Part shown: in pieces, positions 26,358-34,772 of the stretch
Layout: each line of letters begins with the position of its first letter
Numbering within the stretch: position 1 is the stretch's first letter
Source of the DNA: Planktothrix sp. PCC 11201
GTDB taxonomy: Bacteria > Cyanobacteriota > Cyanobacteriia > Cyanobacteriales > Microcoleaceae
Reading direction: 5' to 3'
Assembly (NCBI RefSeq): GCF_900009135.1
Contig: NZ_LT797711.1
Location: 588,045-628,705 of the forward strand
DNA: 40,661 nt
The notes under the pieces: model-generated
What the model saw: only the letters and a program-made list of their open reading frames with translations
The model's database searches: none
Told to the model about the DNA's origin: nothing
Translations under genes and position numbers: made by a program

Positions 26358-27206
26358 TTATCTTTCAAAATTGGAAGAACTATCAACCTCATCATCAGAA
26401 TAGTCTACGGGTCGATATTCAACATAATCCGTTGAATTATCATTCGGACGGCGATCTTCAGAATAGCGATATTCCGAAGAAGCAGAGGGACGACGGCGAG
26501 ACCGTGGTGCATCAGAAGCAGAAGTTGTCCAATCCTCTCGATCTACCGCAGGCGCTGCGGGAGGACGGTTAGAGCGACTTTTGGGAGGTCTTTGTTGCCG
26601 TTCTCTAGGGGGTTCTCCCCAATCCGAGGTCGGTTCTGGACGAGATTCTGGACGAGATTCTGGACGAGATTCTGGACGGGGACGACGTTTGCGAGGACGC
26701 TCCTCCGACGGCGGGTAGTCAACGGTGCTACTTTTGCGACTAGAGGGACGCCGACGCACCGAATCATCTTCATAAGCATCGGCTCGGCTCAAACGAGTAT
26801 CACGACTCCCGCGAATTTGACGGGCCATTGGCTGATATTCTCCCGTTGGTTCGAGTTCGTCCAATTCTGCATCCACCCGATAAACGTCACTGACATAGCG
26901 TTCATCGTCTACAATTGGCCCTCGTTCCTTAGCTTGGACAACAGCAATTCCTCTGAGGCGAACACTTTCCACCGCAAAGAAAACTGCACTTCCAGTTAAT
27001 AAAAATTGACCAAAGGCTAGAATTGGATCAAGTCGCCATCCTTGAAACAACAGAATCCCGCCACAGAGTAAGGCAATGGCGGCAAAGAAAATATCATGAT
27101 CCCGTGCTAGTTTTGGCCGCCAAGAACGCAGGAAATATAATCCAGCACCAGAAACCGCGAGGGCAATCCCCACTAAGCTGCTGAAATTTAAACCTAAATT
27201 AACCAT
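26358..27206 (-). CDS. Ycf66 family protein with long acidic/basic tail
   Basis: The first 95 residues (MVNLGLNFSSLVGIALAVSG, IFFAAIALLCGGILLFQGWR, GSAVFFAVESVRLRG) match the Ycf66 family of photosynthetic organisms, with about three membrane segments. The remaining roughly 185 residues are low complexity, rich in Arg, Pro, Ser, Asp and Glu, including three tandem ESRP units from a 12-bp DNA repeat near 26637-26680. Such tails vary in length among cyanobacterial Ycf66 proteins. Function is not established; it is a thylakoid-related conserved gene. It lies downstream of psbX on the same strand, with 200 bp and a hairpin between. Confidence 0.85.
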   Translation of the reverse strand: MVNLGLNFSSLVGIALAVSGAGLYFLRSWRPKLARDHDIFFAAIALLCGGILLFQGWRLDPILAFGQFLLTGSAVFFAVESVRLRGIAVVQAKERGPIVDDERYVSDVYRVDAELDELEPTGEYQPMARQIRGSRDTRLSRADAYEDDSVRRRPSSRKSSTVDYPPSEERPRKRRPRPESRPESRPESRPEPTSDWGEPPRERQQRPPKSRSNRPPAAPAVDREDWTTSASDAPRSRRRPSASSEYRYSEDRRPNDNSTDYVEYRPVDYSDDEVDSSSNFER

Positions 27207-27301
27207 TATTTTTTCTCCTATGCCAGTCCTATTTTAGCGATTTCTTTTGAAAATCTCTAATCACCGACGCTTGGGGCTGGGTATTTTGGCAAAAATAAAC
27301 A

Positions 27302-27346
27302 TTAGGGGCCATCGATTCAGATAGAATTCTGATTCTTAGCCCCTAA
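27302..27346. terminator. Hairpin between psbX and ycf66
   Basis: The 8-bp arms TTAGGGGC and GCCCCTAA enclose an inner TCAGA/TCTGA stem. It lies 60 bp beyond the psbX stop and may end or protect the psbX transcript. No strong U-run is present. Confidence 0.5.
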
Positions 27347-27406
27347 GTCTATAGGTTCAAGCAGGATTTTGGCAAGTCTGCCTAGACCCGTTTCCAGATC
27401 ACCAGT

Positions 27407-27526
27407 CTAGGAACGAATGACTTTATCTTTTTTGCTGATAAAGAGCAGACCGACAGTTGCAGGAATTACCACAATTAGGATTCCAGCCAGCAAACTATAG
27501 AAAAAGTTCATTAATGAAGGTGTCAT
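27407..27526 (-). CDS. psbX: Photosystem II protein PsbX
   Basis: A 39-residue single-span membrane protein reading MTPSLMNFFYSLLAGILIVV then IPATVGLLFISKKDKVIRS. This is the PsbX signature (MTPSL start, IVVIPATVGL, FIS-KDK end). PsbX is a small subunit at the edge of the photosystem II core near cytochrome b559 and influences QB-site quinone turnover. The start ATG (27526) and stop are at positions giving the usual 39-aa length. Its placement just upstream of ycf66 supports a photosynthesis locus. Identification is by memory of the family, but the match is very specific. Confidence 0.93.
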   Translation of the reverse strand: MTPSLMNFFYSLLAGILIVVIPATVGLLFISKKDKVIRS

Positions 27527-27687
27527 AACAAATGTAATCCTTGTCTTAGATTGATTTCTTGGTTTACCAGTTTAACAAAATTTCACAATATTGAGAAGAC
27601 ATTCCTCTATTTATGAGAAAATTTCCCAAAACCGCTAAAATTGATCTGATAAACAGTAACAAAACTTAAAATATTTTTTCTGATCCT

Positions 27688-27969
27688 ATGGATACAACAA
27701 CGATTTTAACGTGGGGTTTAGGTTTGATTCTGGGTTTGATGACCTTTTTGTTTATTTTCCGAATCGTCCTCACCTGGTATCCCCAAGTCAATCAACAGCG
27801 TTTTCCCTTTAACCTAATTGTTTGGCCCACCGAACCCTTTTTAGTCCTTACCCGCAAAATAGTTCCCCCAGTAGGAGGAGTAGATATTACCCCGATTATT
27901 TGGGTGGGACTATTTAGTTTGTTACGAGAAATGCTCCTCGGTCAACAGGGTTTATTAAGAATGATGTGA
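27688..27969 (+). CDS. YggT family membrane protein (Ycf19-like)
   Basis: A 93-residue protein with two membrane segments (GLGLILGLMTFLFIFRIVLTW and a second around residues 70-90). It has the family motifs WYPQVNQQRFPFN, PTEPFLVLTRKIVPPVGGVD and ITPIIWVGLFSLLRE. YggT/Ycf19 proteins occur in cyanobacteria and plastids, where they are tied to the distribution of thylakoid nucleoids or cytochrome b6f haem assembly in some members (CCB3), and in other bacteria to division. Role here is unproven. A small hairpin (28011-28026, TCACCC/GGGTGA) follows the stop. Confidence 0.9.
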   Translation: MDTTTILTWGLGLILGLMTFLFIFRIVLTWYPQVNQQRFPFNLIVWPTEPFLVLTRKIVPPVGGVDITPIIWVGLFSLLREMLLGQQGLLRMM

Positions 27970-28010
27970 ACTCCCCAACAAACAGGAGGATAAAACGGAT
28001 ATTTTCCTTT

Positions 28011-28026
28011 TCACCCCAAAGGGTGA
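28011..28026 (+). terminator. Small hairpin behind the YggT gene
   Basis: TCACCC-CAAA-GGGTGA forms a 6-bp stem 42 bp behind the stop. No U-tract follows, so its terminator role is uncertain. Confidence 0.35.
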
Positions 28027-28143
28027 GAGGTTAACCTTTGAATATTAGTGGATCAGGATTTAGATCAAAACGGTGTATTATGTCCGAAGATCCTGGTCGT
28101 TTTGCCCAGAATCCTAATAACAACTATATTTCTAAGTCTATTT

Positions 28144-29637
28144 ATGTTACGCCGAATTATTCAATTTTTCAAACGACTGATTCAACGGCTGTTCGGGAAG
28201 CAACCTACTCCTCCATCGCCCTCCGTCCAGACGACTCCAACTCGGACAGATACGGAATATGAAGCCCTATTTCTGCAACTGTTAGACACCTTACAACCCG
28301 CCAGCAGTCGGGGACAAATTAAGGGATGGTTGATAGGTAATCGGGTGCAAGAAACGGAGTTAGTGGCTTGGTTGGAACGGTTTGGAACTCGTTTACAGGA
28401 AACACCCAGTCAACACGAAGAACTCGCACAACGCTTGGTATTTTTAGCGGGTCTGGATGTTGGTGATTTGGGAGATGTGGCGGGAAGTATTGGGAGAAGC
28501 ATTTTAGCTCAATTAACTTCAGAAGCTGAGGTGACAACTTCAGATATTAATGAGATTAAACCGATCATTGATGCAGAATTTATTGAGGATGGATTGAGGG
28601 TTGCTACTCCGGTGAATCCTTCTAATAATATTGAGGTTTCTCCGATTATTGATGCGGAATTTATTGGGGGTGGTGTTACCCATTCAACAGAAGAAGAAAC
28701 TCCAATAGTTGACGAAACTCCCGTTAGTTACCAACCGGAAATTATTCCCGAAGAAACTCCAATAGTTGACGAAACTCCCATTAGTTATCAACCGGAAGTT
28801 ATTCCCGAAGAAACTCCAATAGTTGAGGAAAACCCCATTAGTTACCAACCGGAAGTTATTCCCGAAGAAACTCCAATAGTTGAGGAAAACCCCGTTAGTT
28901 ACCAACCGGAAGTTATTCCCGAAGAAACTCCAATAGTTGACGAAACTCCCATTAGTTACCAACCGGAAATTATTCCCGAAGAAACTCCAATAGTTGACGA
29001 AACTTCATCGGAGGTTAAAGAATGGTTCGAGCAAGGAATTAAACAAGATGAAGCTGGAGATTTTCAGGGAGCTTTAGACTCATTTGATCAAGTGCTTAAA
29101 CTGCAACCGAATCATATTTGTGTTTGGTTTTATCGAGGTAATACCCTCAGAAATTTAGGCAGAATTGAAGAAGCCTTATCCTCCTTTGAACAGGCGATTA
29201 TCCTACAACCCGAATATGCAGATGCTTGGAATAATCGAGGTAGTGTTTTAGAAGTTTTAGGGAATATGGAAGAAGCCTTAAAATCCTATCAACTTGCAGT
29301 TGATTTAGAACCCAATGATCCCTATATTTGGAATAATCGAGGAAACGCTCTATCGGATTTAGGACGATTAGAAGAAGCCTTAGAATCCTATCAACAGGCG
29401 ATTCAATTAGAGCCTAATTATTTTAATGCTTTATATAACCAAGGCATTTCACAACTCAATTTAGGAAGATTAGAAGAAGCCTTAATTTCCTTTAATCAGG
29501 CGCTGGAATTGCAACCGGATGATGCCGATGTTTGGTATAATAAAGGTCTGACATTACAGGATTTAGGACAAACAGAAGCAGCCGTTGCAGCCTTTGAAAA
29601 AGTCAAAGAATTACAACCGGATGAAATCGAAGGTTAA
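28144..29637 (+). CDS. TPR protein with tandem 19-residue repeats
   Basis: About 497 residues. The frame is open from a GTG at 28048, but the ATG at 28144 (MLRRIIQFFKRLIQRLFGK) is the more natural start. After a basic, possibly membrane-anchoring N-terminus comes a helical region (EYEALFLQLLDTLQPASSRG, GDVAGSIGRSILAQL), as seen in other cyanobacterial TPR proteins. Five perfect-length 19-residue repeats with the core EETPIVDETPVSYQPEIIP follow (DNA period 57 bp). At least five TPR units then run from about residue 305 to the end, including NHICVWFYRGNTLRNLGRI, ADAWNNRGSVLEVLGNMEE and YIWNNRGNALSDLGRLEE. It is probably a scaffold for protein contacts. The acidic repeat linker is probably disordered and variable in length between strains. 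No enzyme domain is visible. Confidence 0.85.
   Translation: MLRRIIQFFKRLIQRLFGKQPTPPSPSVQTTPTRTDTEYEALFLQLLDTLQPASSRGQIKGWLIGNRVQETELVAWLERFGTRLQETPSQHEELAQRLVFLAGLDVGDLGDVAGSIGRSILAQLTSEAEVTTSDINEIKPIIDAEFIEDGLRVATPVNPSNNIEVSPIIDAEFIGGGVTHSTEEETPIVDETPVSYQPEIIPEETPIVDETPISYQPEVIPEETPIVEENPISYQPEVIPEETPIVEENPVSYQPEVIPEETPIVDETPISYQPEIIPEETPIVDETSSEVKEWFEQGIKQDEAGDFQGALDSFDQVLKLQPNHICVWFYRGNTLRNLGRIEEALSSFEQAIILQPEYADAWNNRGSVLEVLGNMEEALKSYQLAVDLEPNDPYIWNNRGNALSDLGRLEEALESYQQAIQLEPNYFNALYNQGISQLNLGRLEEALISFNQALELQPDDADVWYNKGLTLQDLGQTEAAVAAFEKVKELQPDEIEG
28693..29007. repeat. 57-bp tandem repeat inside the TPR gene
   Basis: Units start at 28693, 28750, 28807, 28864 and 28921, with a partial sixth from 28978. 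All keep the frame. The long mirror ORF on the opposite strand is only a by-product of the periodicity. Confidence 0.95.
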
Positions 29638-29639
29638 AC

Positions 29640-29700
29640 TGGTAGGGGTTGGGTCTCCCAACCCTCTTGGGCTGTGGGTTTAGAGAGAGGCTACCCTACA
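29640..29700. repeat. GTAGGG...CCCTAC type spacer repeat
   Basis: GGTAGGGGTTGGGTCTCCCAACCC and a distal CTACCCTAC form a nested hairpin. It follows the TPR gene stop and might end transcription. The rest of the 290-bp spacer up to 29929 has only TTGCCCA-type short repeats (29831-29856) and a HIP1 site. Confidence 0.5.
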
Positions 29701-29929
29701 AATTTCATCACAAATCCTACAAGGATTACTATTGCTGTGGTATTTTGTGGGGGATTTCATATATAGCAGTTGCCACATCTATTAGGACATTCTTGAAAGC
29801 TAAAAGCTACTTATAGTAAGTATTTACCTATTGCCCATTGCCCATTCCCTATTGCCTCTTGCTATAAAATGCGATCGCTATCCTTCCAAAACACCGGACA
29901 ATAATTAAGGCTGAATATCCTAAAATATT

Positions 29930-30424
29930 GTGAAACTTTTTGACGAAATTCGTTTTAACCCCTATTTATTAAAGATCGTGACCGTGGTTGCGATCGCATT
30001 TTCCCTAAACAGTTGTAGCAGTAAACCCGCCGACTGCATCAAACTAATCGGTATGATCAATGAAGGTCAAACCTTAGTAGTTAACCTCAGTCCTAAATTA
30101 GATGGGACAACCACCCAACAACTGTCTCAAGAATTAAACAGTATTGCCAAGGAGATAGAAACCCTAACCATTAAAGATCAATCCCTACAAACCTTTCAAA
30201 AAAACTCAACCCAACAGTTTAAAGACTTATCTAATAGTCTCAAACAAATCGCTGAAGCCCTAACCATTGCGGAGAAAGCCCCCGTTACTCCCGAAGGGAA
30301 AAAACAACTATTAGAAGCTCAACAAAAGGTCAAAGAAGCCGGAGAAAAAGCCAAACAAATTGTTTCCAACAACGAGGTATTATTCAAAGAATTAGTTAAC
30401 TATTGCCCCAGTAAAAAACCCTAA
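29930..30424 (+). CDS. Putative lipoprotein with coiled-coil region
   Basis: A 164-residue protein with start codon GTG. After a short charged N-terminus comes a hydrophobic signal (LLKIVTVVAIAFSLNSCSS) containing a lipobox-like LNSC, so the mature protein would be lipid-anchored at Cys 29. The rest is nearly all helical with heptad-like leucines (QQLSQELNSIAKEIETLTI, FKDLSNSLKQIAEALTIAEK, AQQKVKEAGEKAKQIVSNN) and two further cysteines, including one near the C-terminus (NYCPSKKP). I do not recognise the family. It ends four bases into the convergent gene at 30421. Confidence 0.75.
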   Translation: MKLFDEIRFNPYLLKIVTVVAIAFSLNSCSSKPADCIKLIGMINEGQTLVVNLSPKLDGTTTQQLSQELNSIAKEIETLTIKDQSLQTFQKNSTQQFKDLSNSLKQIAEALTIAEKAPVTPEGKKQLLEAQQKVKEAGEKAKQIVSNNEVLFKELVNYCPSKKP

Positions 30425-30906
30425 TGATGAATTTCCAGACTTAAAACATAACGACCCATTTGCAAATTTTCTGACCAGAGTTCGTATTCCAAACGCACAT
30501 ATTCCGGCAGAGGATGTCCGACCAATTCCAACTTCCGAGTAAAATTACGCAGACGCAATTGACTGGCCATAGCTTGTAAATCCGTTTGTAAATAATAGCG
30601 ACTCAAGCCATACATTCCCTGTTGCCATAAATGACGATAACTATATTTCCCCTGTCCCTGCATCGTCATCACCGCCCGATAGGGAGACACCTCCAGCCAC
30701 AATAGACGGGGTTTCTGGGGAGGTTTTGCCGTTTCCTGGGGCAAAATATCAGGCTCCCATTCCACTAACGCCGGTTCATGTAACAATAAATGGAATTGAT
30801 CTCGCTCCTTCTGATAGAGGGTTGCCGACCCCTCAATTAAAGAGCGCAGGGGTAAGTCTACGGCAACTAAAGACAGACTCACGGGGACGCGATAGTGTGT
30901 TAACAT
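30421..30906 (-). CDS. Hypothetical protein (161 aa)
   Basis: A soluble 161-residue protein starting MLTHYRVPVSLSLVAVDLPL. It looks beta-rich and contains PRLLWLEVSPYRAVMTMQGQ and PEYVRLEYELWSENLQMGRY. No known motif is seen. It lies between a lipoprotein gene and aroA, divergent from aroA (107 bp), and overlaps the lipoprotein stop by four bases. I believe it is of the conserved cyanobacterial kind, but I cannot name a family. Confidence 0.65.
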   Translation of the reverse strand: MLTHYRVPVSLSLVAVDLPLRSLIEGSATLYQKERDQFHLLLHEPALVEWEPDILPQETAKPPQKPRLLWLEVSPYRAVMTMQGQGKYSYRHLWQQGMYGLSRYYLQTDLQAMASQLRLRNFTRKLELVGHPLPEYVRLEYELWSENLQMGRYVLSLEIHH

Positions 30907-31013
30907 AACTCATCTCAATATTAGGTAAAATTCTCGATGTTTCCAATTTGCTTAGAGTCGAGAAAGCGGTAGGATCACTTTTAGAAATCAGTGGCCTAAT
31001 CTAAAATCATAAA

Positions 31014-32363
31014 ATGCAAGAGACTATCGTAACAACAGAAAATACAGAAACTGAGCAAATATTAACAATACACCCCCCCAAATCGGGATTATCCTTACAA
31101 GGTCGCATTCGCATTCCTGGGGATAAATCGATTTCCCATCGCGCCTTAATGTTAGGAGCCTTAGCCCAGGGTGTCACCACCATCGAAGGGTTATTGTTAG
31201 GAGCAGACCCCCGCAGCACCGCCGAATGTTTTTCTCGGATGGGGGCAGAAATTTCCGAGTTAAATTCCGAACGGGTAGAAGTCAAAGGCATTGGACTGGG
31301 TAATCTGCAAGAACCCCTGGAGGTTTTAGACGCGGGAAATTCCGGTACAACCCTACGGTTAATGTTAGGAATACTCGCCTCCCACCCCGGACGATTTTTT
31401 AGTGTTACCGGGGATAGTTCCCTGGTACGTCGGCCCATGTCCCGGGTAACTAAACCCTTACAACAGATGGGGGCTACCATTTGGGGCCGTCAAGGGGGAT
31501 CTTATGCGCCCCTAGCGGTTCAGGGCCAAGCCCTGCGCCCGATTCATTATATTTCCCCTATTGCTTCAGCCCAGGTGAAATCCTGTATTCTGTTAGCCGC
31601 GTTGATGACGGAAGGAGAAACCACCGTTACCGAACCCGCCCTATCCCGGGATCACAGTGAACGAATGTTAAGGGCATTTGGGGCTAATTTAACCGTTGAA
31701 CCGGATACTTATAGTGTAACCGTTAAAGGCCCAGCAGAACTGCACGGTCAGCACGTTGTGGTTCCGGGGGATATTAGTTCGGCGGCTTTTTGGTTAGTGG
31801 CGGCGGCCATTGTTCCCGGGTCGGAATTAGTGGTAGAAAATGTGGGGGTGAACCCGACTCGCACCGGAATTTTAGAAGCCTTAGAAAAAATGGGAGCCAA
31901 TCTGCAATTAGAGAATGAACGGACTGTGGCGGGGGAACCAGTGGCGGATATTCGAGTGAAATATGGCGCGTTAAAAGCCTGTGAAATTGGGGGGGATATT
32001 ATTCCTCGATTAATTGATGAAATTCCAATTTTAGCGGTAGCCGCGACTTTTGCCGAAGGAACAACGATTATTAAAGATGCGGAAGAATTAAGGGTGAAAG
32101 AAAGCGATCGAATTACGGTAATGGCGACTCAAATGAGTCAATTGGGAGCTAAAATTAGTGAACGTCCCGACGGCTTAGAAATTACAGGGGGTTTTGCTTT
32201 AAAGGGGACAGAAGTTGATAGCGATACGGATCATCGCATTGCTATGAGTTTAGCGATCGCGGCTTTAAATTGTCAAGGAAAAACCACGATTCACCGCGCC
32301 GAAGCCGCCGGAATTTCTTACCCGAATTTCGTTGCTACGTTAACCGAAATTTGTACGGTTTAA
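31014..32363 (+). CDS. aroA: 3-phosphoshikimate 1-carboxyvinyltransferase (EPSP synthase)
   Basis: AroA transfers the enolpyruvyl group of PEP to shikimate 3-phosphate, the sixth step of the shikimate pathway for aromatic amino acids and quinones. The 449 residues have the expected motifs: [19 protein letters not shown] (Lys and Ser for substrate), [27 protein letters not shown]-type [32 protein letters not shown], and [18 protein letters not shown] with the catalytic Asp/Glu. The N-terminal 25 residues are a poorly conserved lead. The motif LDAGNSGTT lacks the Pro-to-Ala changes typical of glyphosate-tolerant class II enzymes only as far as can be judged by eye. Confidence 0.96.
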   Translation: MQETIVTTENTETEQILTIHPPKSGLSLQGRIRIPGDKSISHRALMLGALAQGVTTIEGLLLGADPRSTAECFSRMGAEISELNSERVEVKGIGLGNLQEPLEVLDAGNSGTTLRLMLGILASHPGRFFSVTGDSSLVRRPMSRVTKPLQQMGATIWGRQGGSYAPLAVQGQALRPIHYISPIASAQVKSCILLAALMTEGETTVTEPALSRDHSERMLRAFGANLTVEPDTYSVTVKGPAELHGQHVVVPGDISSAAFWLVAAAIVPGSELVVENVGVNPTRTGILEALEKMGANLQLENERTVAGEPVADIRVKYGALKACEIGGDIIPRLIDEIPILAVAATFAEGTTIIKDAEELRVKESDRITVMATQMSQLGAKISERPDGLEITGGFALKGTEVDSDTDHRIAMSLAIAALNCQGKTTIHRAEAAGISYPNFVATLTEICTV

Positions 32364-32381
32364 AATTATCACAAACACTCA

Positions 32382-32418
32382 AGAAACCGGGTTTCTGATT
32401 ATTTGAGAAACCTGGTTT
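32382..32418. terminator. AGAAACC-type palindromes behind aroA
   Basis: AGAAACCGGGTTTCT (7-bp arms, one-base centre) at 32382-32396, with a second partial copy at 32408-32418 running into TTTTA. It is related to the palindrome at 8711, and its position fits termination of aroA. Confidence 0.5.
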
Positions 32419-32529
32419 TAATAAGAGCGATCGCAGTTAACCAAACCTGAGCATTATTATACTCAAAATAACCAGTATTTCACAATCAAATGAAGCAGAA
32501 ACCCAATTTTAATAAGATGCTATTCAAGA

Positions 32530-32796
32530 TTATTCATACACTTGACGGCGATGTGCAATCACAATCACAATAACTATAATTTGCTTTTTTTCCTCATTAA
32601 TAGAATAGATAACTCGATAGTCTCCAACACGATAACGATAATATCCAGCTAACTCGCCTTTAAGGGGTTTAATATTAGGATGGTAACGAGGGGTAATTTT
32701 AATTGTATGAAAACAGCGATCTAACTTTTTCTGAAGGGAAGCAGATGCTTCTTCAAAAAAGTCCTGAGCTTCACTATTAATAACAATTTCATACAT
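32530..32796 (-). CDS. RelE/ParE-family toxin
   Basis: An 88-residue protein, MYEIVINSEAQDFFEEASAS, with LDRCFHTIKITPRYHPNIKP, LKGELAGYYRYRVGDYRVIY and a terminal HRRQVYE. This is the RelE/ParE superfamily pattern: a GxYRxRxGxYRxxY core and an HRxxxY end. RelE enzymes cut mRNA on the ribosome; ParE forms target gyrase, and I cannot separate them here, though the RYRVGDYRVIY and HRR..Y features fit RelE-type nucleases. The start follows the partner gene's stop by four bases. An ATG 10 codons earlier is open but less likely. Confidence 0.88.
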   Translation of the reverse strand: MYEIVINSEAQDFFEEASASLQKKLDRCFHTIKITPRYHPNIKPLKGELAGYYRYRVGDYRVIYSINEEKKQIIVIVIVIAHRRQVYE

Positions 32797-32800
32797 AAAA

Positions 32801-33031
32801 TTAATATTTCCGTTTGAGTTTATCAACAGAAATCAATCGTTCTTCTAAAACATCTTCTTTGCCTTTTTCAAAAGATTCTTTAAACCCAGGAATTTTCAGT
32901 AATTCTTCTGTTGCTTCTTGACTTTCTCGTTCTGCTAAATACGATAAAAAATCCGCAGCTACCATCAGTTTTTCAGGAGATAGCTGATCAACATACTGTT
33001 TAACTTGATTGCGAATATCGGTAACGTTCAT
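32801..33031 (-). CDS. Antitoxin of the RelE-type pair
   Basis: A 76-residue acidic protein, MNVTDIRNQVKQYVDQLSPE, ending DVLEERLISVDKLKRKY. It precedes the RelE-like toxin with a four-base gap, as in type II toxin-antitoxin operons. The N-terminal half would be the DNA-binding/dimer part and the charged C-terminal half the toxin-binding tail. The frame continues to 33094, but the ATG at 33031 is a better start. Confidence 0.8.
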   Translation of the reverse strand: MNVTDIRNQVKQYVDQLSPEKLMVAADFLSYLAERESQEATEELLKIPGFKESFEKGKEDVLEERLISVDKLKRKY

Positions 33032-33130
33032 AAAGTGCTTTTGAATTTGGTTATTGTCTATTATATAATTTTTTTGAAGAATGCGATCTCTCACCCATAA
33101 ACCTACTTATAAACACCATTTTTACTAAAT

Positions 33131-33334
33131 TTAACTTTCATCCTTCACCCAATTTGTCATATCTACAAAATCATGTTCATCATATTTTTCAGGTGAATAA
33201 AAATTTTTACTAATTTCTTTCATCTCTTGATCACTGACATCAGGAATTAAAACTTGCATTAACGAGAGACGTTCTTCTCTAAGAACTTCTCGAATGCTTT
33301 CTTTCATCAGTTGTTTTAAGGTTTCCATTTCCAT
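33131..33334 (-). CDS. Small hypothetical protein, possible orphan antitoxin
   Basis: A 67-residue, highly charged protein, MEMETLKQLMKESIREVLRE, ending KYDEHDFVDMTNWVKDES. An amphipathic N-terminal helix followed by an acidic tail is the antitoxin-like pattern, but no toxin of its own follows within the gap up to 33031. I do not recognise the family. Confidence 0.5.
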   Translation of the reverse strand: MEMETLKQLMKESIREVLREERLSLMQVLIPDVSDQEMKEISKNFYSPEKYDEHDFVDMTNWVKDES

Positions 33335-33363
33335 AAGTTTAGAAAAGCGATCGCTCTTATAAT

Positions 33364-34078
33364 TTAAGTATCTGAATTGTTGCTGATTCGGCTAATATAA
33401 TCAAGGATTGTTCCTAAATTATTGCGGATTTTTATAAGTTTTTGCAACCCAGTATTAGAAGCTGCTATCGCCTCTTGTTGGTCTTGGCGGGCTTGGGCTA
33501 TTTTCTTGTCAATTTCTTCATAAACTTGCTGCTCGAAATCCTTCTCATGCTGCAAGATTTGATCTTCTAAATCTTTAGCAATGACTTGAAAATGACTGGT
33601 AATATCTCGGCGTATATCTGCCATTTTTTGTTGACGTTGATGCTCATTGTGCATTTCCCAAGCCTCAACCCCAACAGACACTAACGCTAAAGCAGGGCCT
33701 AAAAAACTAGCAACATTTCCAATATCTTTAGCAATTCCCACTGCTTGCCAAGGTTTAAACTTAAATCCGACAAATTTGCCAACTTCTAAAACAGCTTGAT
33801 GCAAACTACTACCCGCTACATCTATAGAATGTAAAAAGCCTTCTGCTCCAGTTTTTAGAAAATTGTTGGTAGCCAGTTTAGAAACTTGTACTCCTGCGGT
33901 TTCGCCAATGGCTTTAATCCAGGTGACTTGACTTTTTAGACGTTCCATATCTATGCCTGTGCTAAAATTATTAGCCGAAACTGTTTGATTTTTGTCGAGG
34001 CAAGCAACAAAAGACTGAACTAAATTATCCTGAAAAATGGCTTCAAATTCTTGGCGAACATCTTCTACCGCAGCAGTA
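33364..34078 (-). pseudogene. 3' part of LeoA-like dynamin GTPase gene, cut off by the IS
   Basis: This is the C-terminal portion of the gene whose 5' part is at 35256-36292. The frame is open upstream of the ATG at 33948, reading TAAVEDVRQEFEAIFQDNLV. This continues the upstream piece (AEAELQNVI) exactly when the IS and one TA are removed. The remaining 194 residues after the ATG include a hydrophobic hairpin (VASFLGPALALVSVGVEAWE) as a likely membrane-touching paddle and a coiled-coil tail (EDQILQHEKDFEQQVYEEID). Alone it lacks the GTPase site, so it should have no full function. Confidence 0.85.
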
Positions 34079-34118
34079 AGTAGGTGGGCGAGAAAATCAA
34101 CAAGTATGTAACGAAAAG

Positions 34119-34772
34119 TTAACTTGGTTGTTGCTCCGAGTGAAATTTCATCCGTTGTGTGGTGTAGTTTCCTCTTTCTGCCCTAGCTTGAATACCATTA
34201 ATTACCGCATAAGCTAGGTCTAATTCATCCTCAAATGTTTGTCCTGATAGTTCATCTTTTTTGAGATGTTGCCACTCTAATTCAATCGGATTCATTTCGG
34301 AACAATATTTAGGTAAACAGAAAATATACAAACCCATACTTTCCCATTTTGGCCAGAGTTTTTTCACCTCATGGCATTGATGTATCGGGCTATTATCTTG
34401 GACAATAACTCTCATCCGTCCGGCTTTTTCAGCCTCTGTTGCTTCTTGTTCCATCATTTGGATATAACACTTGCGATTCACACCTCCAATCACCAAGCCG
34501 TAAACAAAACTGATTTGCTGTTGCAAAAACCCAATAATACTTAATCTTCGACCCCGACGATGTGTTTGTTCTAAACGTTTTTGTTCCCCTCTAAAATAAT
34601 AGGTGTAACCCGGTTCACTCCACAGACAAAAACCCGATTCATCTAAATACTTTAAGTCAATTTCTCCAGCCGCAGCCGATAATTCCAACATCTCTAAATC
34701 TGCCTGTTTCTGAGCACGGACTATCGGATCTTGTTTTCCTTTGTGGCTCTTTCTGGCTCGCTTCCAATTCAC
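34119..34772 (-). CDS. IS630 transposase, catalytic part (second frame)
   Basis: 217 residues with the DDE centre: LDESGFCLWSEPGYTY (first Asp), VIVQDNSPIHQ (second Asp) and CSEMNPIELEWQHLKK (Glu). It starts at a GTG overlapping the first frame's TGA. It is probably made mainly as a fusion by a -1 shift on the A7 run before that stop, giving KKKGVNWKRARKS. Confidence 0.9.
   Translation of the reverse strand: MNWKRARKSHKGKQDPIVRAQKQADLEMLELSAAAGEIDLKYLDESGFCLWSEPGYTYYFRGEQKRLEQTHRRGRRLSIIGFLQQQISFVYGLVIGGVNRKCYIQMMEQEATEAEKAGRMRVIVQDNSPIHQCHEVKKLWPKWESMGLYIFCLPKYCSEMNPIELEWQHLKKDELSGQTFEDELDLAYAVINGIQARAERGNYTTQRMKFHSEQQPS

Noticed and set aside
26592-26999. Plus-strand frame with tandem RFWT units opposite ycf66
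   Set aside because: It arises from the antisense of the 12-bp ESRP-coding repeat in the Ycf66 tail.
28048-28143. Upstream extension of the TPR protein from a GTG
   Set aside because: The added 32 residues look unlike a domain, and the ATG at 28144 begins a natural basic N-terminus.
28684-28962. A 92-codon repetitive frame on the minus strand
   Set aside because: It is the mirror of the 57-bp repeat in the TPR gene and has no independent start context.
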